DNA from: Bradyrhizobium sp.
GTDB taxonomy: Bacteria; Pseudomonadota; Alphaproteobacteria; Rhizobiales; Xanthobacteraceae
NCBI GenBank assembly: GCA_013695565.1
Contig: JACDAG010000316.1
Span: forward strand, 1-10,861
Direction: 5' to 3'
Length of the DNA: 10,861 nucleotides
Shown: positions 6,513-10,861 of the stretch, one piece after another
Layout of the letters: each line of letters begins with the position of its first letter
How positions within the stretch are numbered: position 1 is the stretch's first letter
Notes under the pieces: model-generated
Told to the model about the DNA's origin: nothing
The model's database searches: none
Seen by the model: only the letters and a program-made list of their open reading frames with translations
Position numbers and translations under genes: made by a program

Positions 6513-6963
6513 GTGGATACAGTTTTCACGATCTCGCGGCGCTGATCGCCCGAGGTTTGCCAGAAACTTGCCGCCCTCTTCAAGTCAGAGGGCGCAGGGA
6601 ATGCCGGATGCGCGCTGCACCCGCGGTCTCATGTGCAATGTGCACAAGAAAGTGCGTACACGAGCATACAGGTTCAGCGGAGAACATCCGACATTCCCTG
6701 CGCAATGGCTTTACGGCTTATAGCGTGCTCTCCCCGGAGAACGGCTCTTTTGCCTCCGTTGCGCCCTGGGAAAGCGAATGTCTCCCAGGTGCATAGACGT
6801 CAGCAACGCGACGTCAGGACCACACGCCTTTGCCGTACGCGTCAGTCGCGCTCGTCAGTCAGCGTCCACCGCATCCCCGTCCCTCGCCAGCGACGATGGC
6901 CAACGCCCCTCTGAGCGGGACGGGATGGCCAAGGATATGCCACTGATTTGTCCTTCGGATAAA
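6513..6963. repeat. Gene-free block with several inverted repeats, probable dispersed non-coding repeat
   Basis: No convincing gene is present on either strand: the small open frames lack ribosome binding sites, recognisable domains and agreement with the inverted repeats they cross. The block holds a 7-bp hairpin gccctct/agagggc (6573-6579, 6587-6593), a 19-bp inverted repeat (6592-6703), the inverted pair catccccgtccc/gggacgggatg with one bulge (6872-6883, 6917-6927), two copies of gacgtcag (6796-6803, 6810-6817), and a final weak hairpin tttgtcc/ggataaa (6947-6963) followed by a T-rich run to about 6985. I recall similar blocks in other Bradyrhizobium genomes, directly after the same palindromic repeat; that memory is not verified here. 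Confidence 0.45.
6592..6703. repeat. Inverted repeat with 19-bp arms and a 74-base middle
   Basis: The arms 6592-6610 (gcgcagggaatgccggatg) and 6685-6703 (catccgacattccctgcgc) are complementary at 18 of 19 positions. An RNA from either strand could fold into a long stem with an internal loop. The arms begin inside the 3' side of the gccctct/agagggc hairpin, so the two structures would compete or stack. Confidence 0.65.
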
Positions 6964-7058
6964 GAGAAATATTTTTTATTTTGGGGCTTGATTTCTGGCA
7001 ATCCGAATAGACTTGCCCGTAACGTAAACTGTGCAGAGACGGCGCCGGCTATCGCTCC

Positions 7059-7925
7059 TTACGACCGCCTTCCCGCCGTCAATAGCAGTTCGTTGGGACC
7101 TTCCCACCCGGTCGGCGTTTGATATCGACCGAGCGCCTGCTCCATGTCGGCCCACGCCGCTTCGGCTTTTGCCGTGTCCAGTCTCTGCAATATCTGGACG
7201 ATCGGTCCCGCCGATGTCCGGATGAATTTCAGGTAATCCCTGGCCGTCGGCAGATTGAATGGAGCCGCTATTCTGGTCGTTACTATTTCGCGGAATCCCG
7301 CCTGTCCGACCAGCTCATCGATCAAGCCAGGCTTACCGAGGCTTAGTAGTCCGCCGGATTGAAAGGGATCGGGCGGCAGCAAGCCGGCATGTCTTAGCGC
7401 TGTGGACATCAACGTCGTCACACAAGGATTGGCCTGCGGCGCCCCGAACACGATGGTGCAGACACCACCACCGGGCTTGAGCACCCGCGCCATCTCGCGC
7501 AATCCCTGTAGCGGATCGCCGAAAAACATCAGGCCGAGCCGACAGACCACCGCGTCAAACCTCGAATCCTCGATCTGCAATTTCTGCCCGTCCGCAACGC
7601 GCGTCTCGATATTGCGATAACCAGCAGCGGCGGCCTGCTGCGCCGCAAATCGAAGAATCTCCGGTGAGAGGTCCGTGGCCAATACATAGCCCTGGGGACC
7701 AACCCGTTCTGCGATGTCCAACGTCTGGTCGCCAGCGCCGGCTGCCACATCGAGTACATGGAAGCCCGGTTTTACTCCGGCCATTCCGAGCATGGCCTGC
7801 GTTGCCTTGTGCAACCACGGCCGAATGACGGTACCGGCGTCGCTCCAGCCCTTGGCCACCTGGTTCCACTGCGCCCGCGTCGCCGCCGTGTCGAAATTAT
7901 TGTCGGCCGCGGATTCCCCAATCAT
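7059..7925 (-). CDS. Class I SAM-dependent methyltransferase (UbiE/Methyltransf_11-like)
   Basis: A 288-residue soluble protein. The SAM-binding motif I is 'VLDVAAGAGDQ' (57-67). 'ATDLSPEIL' (83-91) supplies the acidic residue (Asp85) that binds the ribose hydroxyls. 'DGQKLQIEDSRFDAVVCR' (112-129) is the motif II/III region, and 'MARVLKPGGGV' (145-155) is the post-motif typical of UbiE/COQ5-like enzymes. The C-terminal third ('FNLPTARDYLKFIRT' and after) is probably substrate-binding. The acceptor (quinone, lipid or other small molecule) cannot be named. The ATG is preceded by GGAAAGGG at usable spacing. The Bug gene upstream ends 84 bp earlier with a probable terminator between, so the gene may have its own promoter. 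Downstream lies the gene-free stretch; no clear terminator hairpin follows the stop. Confidence 0.9.
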   Translation of the reverse strand: MIGESAADNNFDTAATRAQWNQVAKGWSDAGTVIRPWLHKATQAMLGMAGVKPGFHVLDVAAGAGDQTLDIAERVGPQGYVLATDLSPEILRFAAQQAAAAGYRNIETRVADGQKLQIEDSRFDAVVCRLGLMFFGDPLQGLREMARVLKPGGGVCTIVFGAPQANPCVTTLMSTALRHAGLLPPDPFQSGGLLSLGKPGLIDELVGQAGFREIVTTRIAAPFNLPTARDYLKFIRTSAGPIVQILQRLDTAKAEAAWADMEQALGRYQTPTGWEGPNELLLTAGRRS

Positions 7926-7960
7926 GGCATGCCCTTTCCGGATAATCAGTGATGCGTTGC

Positions 7961-7995
7961 AAAACGGCTTGCCGACGCGCAGCGTTCCGGAAGCC
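7961..7995 (-). terminator. Probable Rho-independent terminator after the Bug gene at 8010-8987
   Basis: On the leftward strand the outer stem GGCTTCCG pairs with CGGcAAGCC (one bulged base), and an inner stem ACGC/GCGT has loop TGC; both lie in 7966-7995. GTTTT follows immediately (7965-7961). It is 15 bases past the Bug stop codon. The U tract is short, so termination may be partial. Confidence 0.5.
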
Positions 7996-8009
7996 TGTTT
8001 CAGATCACT

Positions 8010-8987
8010 TCATTCAACCTTGATGTGGCTCTCGCGGACGATAACTTTCCATTTGGTCAACTCGGCCTCCAGATGCGTAACGAATTGTCCTCGTGAGCCA
8101 CTGATCGTCGTGTAACCCAGTTCCCCCAGTCGATTTTTCACTTCGGGCAGCGCCATGACCTGACTGATTTGCCGATGCCTGAGTTCAACGATGTTTTCAG
8201 GCGTTCCCTTTGGCACCAGGATGCCGTTCCAAAATCCGACCTCGTGGTTCGGCAGGCCGGCCTGCGCCAGAGTGGGCAAGTCGGGGAATTCCGGGGCACG
8301 CGTCTTATCGGCAATCGCCAGCATACGAAGTTTGCCGTCGCGAACGAGCGGGGCGACGACCGGAAGGGTGAGATGCAAAATCTGTGTATGACCGGCAACC
8401 GTCGAGGTAACGGCGGGAGGCCCGCCCTGGAACGGGACATGCACGAGGTCGAGACCGAGCGTATGTTTGAAGAGCCGCTCGCTTGCCAGATGCGGCGATG
8501 AACCAAAGCCGGGCGACGCGTAATTGTATTTGCCCGGGTTCGCCTTCACCAGGGCGGCGAGTTCCTTGATGGTGGTCGCCGGCACCGACGGATTGACCGA
8601 AATCGTTTCGGGTGCCGCGATCAGTAACGTGACGGGCGTAAAACTATCGGGAACCTCGTATGCGGTTTTTTCACCGATAGCAGGCTGGACGACGAAGTTT
8701 TGATTGAGGATGACCATGGTACAGCCATCCGCCAATGCCTTGGCGGCGGTCGCGGTGCCAATCATCCCACCCGCCCCAGGTAGATTCTCAACATAGAACC
8801 GGCCGCCCGCCTCCGATAGTTTTTGCGCAAGGATCCGGGCGATCACATCGTCCGGCGATCCGGGCGGGTACGAGACAATGATTTTGACGGGTTGAGAACA
8901 TTCAGCCCTGGCAGGCTGCGCGATGGCTGACGACACCAGCCCCATTGTGATCAGCCCCAGAACGAGTGGCCGTATCGGGCTTTTCAT
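8010..8987 (-). CDS. Bug/TctC-family solute-binding protein, divergent from a LysR regulator
   Basis: A 325-residue periplasmic binding protein with a Sec-type signal: positive start 'MKSPIR', hydrophobic core (7-23) and likely cleavage after 'ARA' (26-28). The mature start 'CSQPVKIIVSYPPGSPDDVIAR' (30-51) and 'VENLPGAGGMIGT' (66-78) are the Bug pocket loops; 'YNYASPGFGSSPHLASE' (154-170) is the usual interdomain segment. The first loop reads PPGSPDD where many family members have PPGGxxD. Cys30 and Cys89 could form a disulfide in the periplasm. A GGGAG ribosome binding site precedes the ATG. No TctA/TctB genes are near. The divergent LysR gene starts about 130 bp away and is the likely regulator, perhaps responding to the same ligand. 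It is only distantly similar to the other Bug protein in this window. Ligand unknown. Confidence 0.93.
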   Translation of the reverse strand: MKSPIRPLVLGLITMGLVSSAIAQPARAECSQPVKIIVSYPPGSPDDVIARILAQKLSEAGGRFYVENLPGAGGMIGTATAAKALADGCTMVILNQNFVVQPAIGEKTAYEVPDSFTPVTLLIAAPETISVNPSVPATTIKELAALVKANPGKYNYASPGFGSSPHLASERLFKHTLGLDLVHVPFQGGPPAVTSTVAGHTQILHLTLPVVAPLVRDGKLRMLAIADKTRAPEFPDLPTLAQAGLPNHEVGFWNGILVPKGTPENIVELRHRQISQVMALPEVKNRLGELGYTTISGSRGQFVTHLEAELTKWKVIVRESHIKVE

Positions 8988-9057
8988 CTCGATCTCCCGG
9001 ATGTCGCAACGACGTGCGCTGTCACTTGGCTCAGGTCACAGAAGCCTAGGCTGCCGG

Positions 9058-9098
9058 TGCGGCCGTCGTAAGCCGCAGGATTGCGGTACCCCGCCGCA
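9058..9098. promoter_or_regulatory. Two TGCGG...CCGCA palindromes, candidate LysR operator
   Basis: TGCGGC (9058-9063) pairs with GCCGCA (9072-9077) across 8 bases, and TGCGG (9082-9086) pairs with CCGCA (9094-9098) across 7 bases. The centres are about 22 bp apart, near two helical turns. They lie between the divergent Bug and LysR start codons, where LysR-type proteins usually bind pairs of sites. Neither fits the strict T-N11-A pattern, and in GC-rich DNA short palindromes occur by chance. Confidence 0.4.
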
Positions 9099-9116
9099 GA
9101 AGTGCATAATCGCCCA

Positions 9117-10004
9117 ATGTTCGACTGGAACGATCTCAAGTATTTTCTGGCCGTTGCCCGGCACCACAGCACGATTGCAGCTGGGAAATCGCTTGGGCTC
9201 AGTCAATCGACGGTGCAGAGGCGCTTGACTGAACTGGAGCGTGCGATCGGGCAGCCGTTGGTGAAGCGCCATCCATCGGGCTATCGTCTGACCAAATTCG
9301 GCGAGGATTTGATACCCTACGCCGAACGCATTGAAGCCACGGTGGTCGATTTCGAGCGGCGGGTGACCGACGAGGCCCACGACCTCACCGGCGTGATCCG
9401 GGTGACCTGTCCGGAACCGATCATCGGCCGCATGACCAAATCCGCACTGATCGACCGCTTCCAAACCCATCATCCGAAGCTTAAAATCGAATTCGTAACG
9501 AGCGACCGCTATCTCGATTTGTCGAAGGGCGAAGCGGACGTTGCCTTCCGGTCCGGCGATACCGATGACGAACTGGTGGGTCGCAAGGTCGCGGATTCGA
9601 TCTGGGCGGTGTATGCGAGCCGTGGATATATCGAACAGCATGGAAAGCCGGAGCAGGTGAATGATCTGCCAAACCATCAGCTCGTCGATTTCGACGAGAC
9701 GCTGAGCATGCACCGCGCCTCGATATGGCTGCGGAGCGTAGCACCTGATGTCAAGATATCGGCGCGCACCAACAGCGTGCTGGGCCTTATCCATGCGGTG
9801 AAGGCGGGAATAGGCGTTGGTCCGTTACCCGCGTCCCTCGGTGACGCCGAACCAGACCTCGTACGCGTGCTGGGGCCAATCCCGGAACTGTCGCGAAGTT
9901 GGCGTCTGTTGACACATCCTGACCTCCGGCGTGTTCCGCGTATTGCAGCGTTCTTCGACTTCATTCTTGCAGAACGAGAGCTGGTGAAAACCATTTTGGC
10001 TTAA
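9117..10004 (+). CDS. LysR-family transcriptional regulator
   Basis: A 295-residue DNA-binding regulator. The N-terminal winged helix-turn-helix covers about residues 1-60: 'MFDWNDLKYFLAVARHHSTI' followed by recognition region 'AAGKSLGLSQSTVQRRLTELERAIG' (21-45, written here as two adjoining helices). A linker helix follows (about 62-88). The effector-binding domain starts near 'TGVIRVTCPEPI' (91-102), with 'ADVAFRSGDTDDELVGRKV' (140-158) and 'VKAGIGVGPLPASL' (228-241) typical of the family. The start at 9117 gives the standard LysR beginning; an in-frame TTG at 9081 would add 12 residues of no recognisable kind. No strong ribosome binding site is visible before 9117. It is divergent from the Bug gene at 8987, the classic arrangement of a LysR regulator and its target. 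The glycosylase-like gene follows after 57 bp. Confidence 0.93.
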   Translation: MFDWNDLKYFLAVARHHSTIAAGKSLGLSQSTVQRRLTELERAIGQPLVKRHPSGYRLTKFGEDLIPYAERIEATVVDFERRVTDEAHDLTGVIRVTCPEPIIGRMTKSALIDRFQTHHPKLKIEFVTSDRYLDLSKGEADVAFRSGDTDDELVGRKVADSIWAVYASRGYIEQHGKPEQVNDLPNHQLVDFDETLSMHRASIWLRSVAPDVKISARTNSVLGLIHAVKAGIGVGPLPASLGDAEPDLVRVLGPIPELSRSWRLLTHPDLRRVPRIAAFFDFILAERELVKTILA

Positions 10005-10061
10005 CAGTACTCGCGCTGAAGTCCGGCGCTGCCCCCCAAAGATAGCCCGCAGGATTCATGC

Positions 10062-10784
10062 ATGACCATTCCATTCAAGACCATTCGCGCGCGCGCCGAG
10101 AAGCGCAAGGGCGGACCGAAAGCATTGCAGAAACTGCTGCCGCCGAAGCCGGAGGCGAAGGCGCTGGCCAAACTCGGCGACGACCGGATTCTCGCCGAGA
10201 TGACCAAGCGGGTGTTTTCGGCCGGCTTTGCCTGGAGCGTGATCGAGAACAAATGGCCCGGGTTCGAAAAGGCGTTTCTCGGCTTCAAGCCCGGGCCGTT
10301 GACGCTGCAGCCGGACGAGTTCTGGGACACGCTGATGAAGGACACGCGCATCGTGCGCAACGGCGCCAAGATCATGTCGGTGCGCGCCAATGCGAGCTTC
10401 GTGCGCGAGATCGCGAGCGAACATGGCAGCTTCGGCAAGTTTCTTTTGAAATGGCCCTCCTCCGACCAGGCCGGATTGCTCGACCTGCTGGCCAAGCGCG
10501 GCAGCCGGCTCGGCGGCAATACCGGCCAGATGATGCTGCGCTTTCTGGGGTGGGACGGCTTTGTGACCTCAAAAGACATGGTGGCGTGCCTGCGCGACGC
10601 CGGCCTCGATATCGCCGAAACCGTCACCTCGAAGCGCGACCTTGCGAAAGTGCAGGCACAGTTCAACGCCTCGGCCGAGGAAACGGGCCTGCCTTACGTG
10701 CAGCTTTCACGCATCTGTGCGATGTCGGCCGGAGAGAATTACGGTACGGAGACGCTGGCGCGATTCGTTGACGGTGAGGAATGA
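10062..10784 (+). CDS. DNA-3-methyladenine glycosylase I (Tag)-like protein lacking the Tag zinc ligands
   Basis: A 240-residue protein resembling the helix-hairpin-helix base-excision glycosylase Tag, which removes 3-methyladenine from alkylated DNA. Supporting segments are 'VFSAGFAWSVIENKWPGFEKAF' (split across 51-72, matching the Tag 'QAGLSW' pocket region, with Trp58 at the Tag Trp46 position), 'DTRIVRNGAKIMSVRANA' (94-111), 'EHGSFGKFLLKWP' (120-132) and 'GGNTGQMMLRFLGWDGFV' (151-168). Unlike E. coli Tag, it has a single His (121) and only two Cys (176, 219), so the Cys/His zinc site is absent; by hand alignment the catalytic Glu38 position is Arg50. It also has a basic N-terminal extension (7-35). 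It may be a divergent glycosylase or a DNA-binding protein that has lost activity. The start at 10062 has AGGA about ten bases upstream. No alkylation-response partner genes are adjacent. Confidence 0.82.
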   Translation: MTIPFKTIRARAEKRKGGPKALQKLLPPKPEAKALAKLGDDRILAEMTKRVFSAGFAWSVIENKWPGFEKAFLGFKPGPLTLQPDEFWDTLMKDTRIVRNGAKIMSVRANASFVREIASEHGSFGKFLLKWPSSDQAGLLDLLAKRGSRLGGNTGQMMLRFLGWDGFVTSKDMVACLRDAGLDIAETVTSKRDLAKVQAQFNASAEETGLPYVQLSRICAMSAGENYGTETLARFVDGEE

Positions 10785-10861
10785 ACACCTGAAGCCGGGG
10801 TTCGCTATACCAAGAAAACAAGATTACGCACCGGAACACCGCCTTGTAGCAGTGTTATTGC

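Noticed and set aside
6796..6817. Two copies of gacgtcag 14 bp apart
   Set aside because: Too short and isolated to call an operator; it probably belongs to the surrounding repeat block.
6458..7122. Small rightward open frames (112, 93 and 114 codons) in the gene-free stretch
   Set aside because: They overlap each other in different frames, run through inverted repeats and the T-rich tract, have no ribosome binding sites and show no recognisable protein features.
9036..9794. Leftward open frame of 252 codons opposite the LysR gene
   Set aside because: Antisense to an unmistakable LysR regulator and crosses the divergent promoter region; no domain seen.
10058..10771. Rightward frame of 237 codons overlapping the glycosylase-like gene in another frame
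   Set aside because: Arg/Gln-rich out-of-frame translation of the glycosylase-like gene; the family motifs are all in the frame starting at 10062.
10790..10861. Possible tRNA T-arm (ggggttcgc) near the right edge
   Set aside because: The flanking bases do not form a T stem, no anticodon arm or acceptor stem could be found, and the sequence runs out at the edge.

Overview
The window looks like chromosome from an alphaproteobacterium of the Bradyrhizobium/Rhodopseudomonas group. This rests on high GC, protein sequences of that type, orphan Bug/TctC periplasmic binding proteins, and a non-coding block that begins with a palindromic repeat containing the 'cgtcattgcgagcgaagcgaagcaatcc'-type sequence common in those genomes. 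The taxonomic call is from memory of sequence style, not from a search.

Layout. Seven genes read leftward from about 8990 to position 1, and two read rightward from 9117 to 10784. In leftward transcriptional order they are: a Bug/TctC solute-binding protein (8987-8010); a probable terminator hairpin; a class I SAM-dependent methyltransferase (7925-7059); an 885-bp gene-free stretch (6174-7058); a DEAD-box RNA helicase with a DbpA-type RNA-binding domain and a basic tail (6173-4134); a second Bug/TctC protein beginning 13 bp after the helicase stop (4120-3149); a short-chain dehydrogenase-like protein with Phe at the catalytic Tyr position (3042-2332); a PcaB/adenylosuccinate-lyase-superfamily enzyme (2265-904); and the N-terminal two thirds of an M29 aminopeptidase, cut by the window edge (849-1). 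Rightward are a LysR-type regulator (9117-10004), divergent from the first Bug gene, and a DNA-3-methyladenine-glycosylase-I-like protein (10062-10784).

How the genes may work together. The left part (Bug protein, SDR-like protein, fumarase/aspartase-superfamily lyase, aminopeptidase) has the gene mix of a small uptake-and-catabolism cluster for an organic acid or amino-acid conjugate. The substrate cannot be read from the sequence, and a promoter-like AT-rich palindrome lies between the Bug gene and the SDR gene. The LysR gene probably controls the divergent Bug gene; two TGCGG...CCGCA palindromes lie between them.

The most unusual parts are the helicase and the DNA upstream of it. The helicase tail carries ten lysines at exact five-residue spacing. 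Its leader holds at least two hairpins and a short open frame overlapping the GTG start by four bases. Further upstream is a composite non-coding repeat (6404 to about 6963) with several long inverted repeats. No CRISPR array, tRNA, rRNA, insertion sequence or complete novel defence system was seen.
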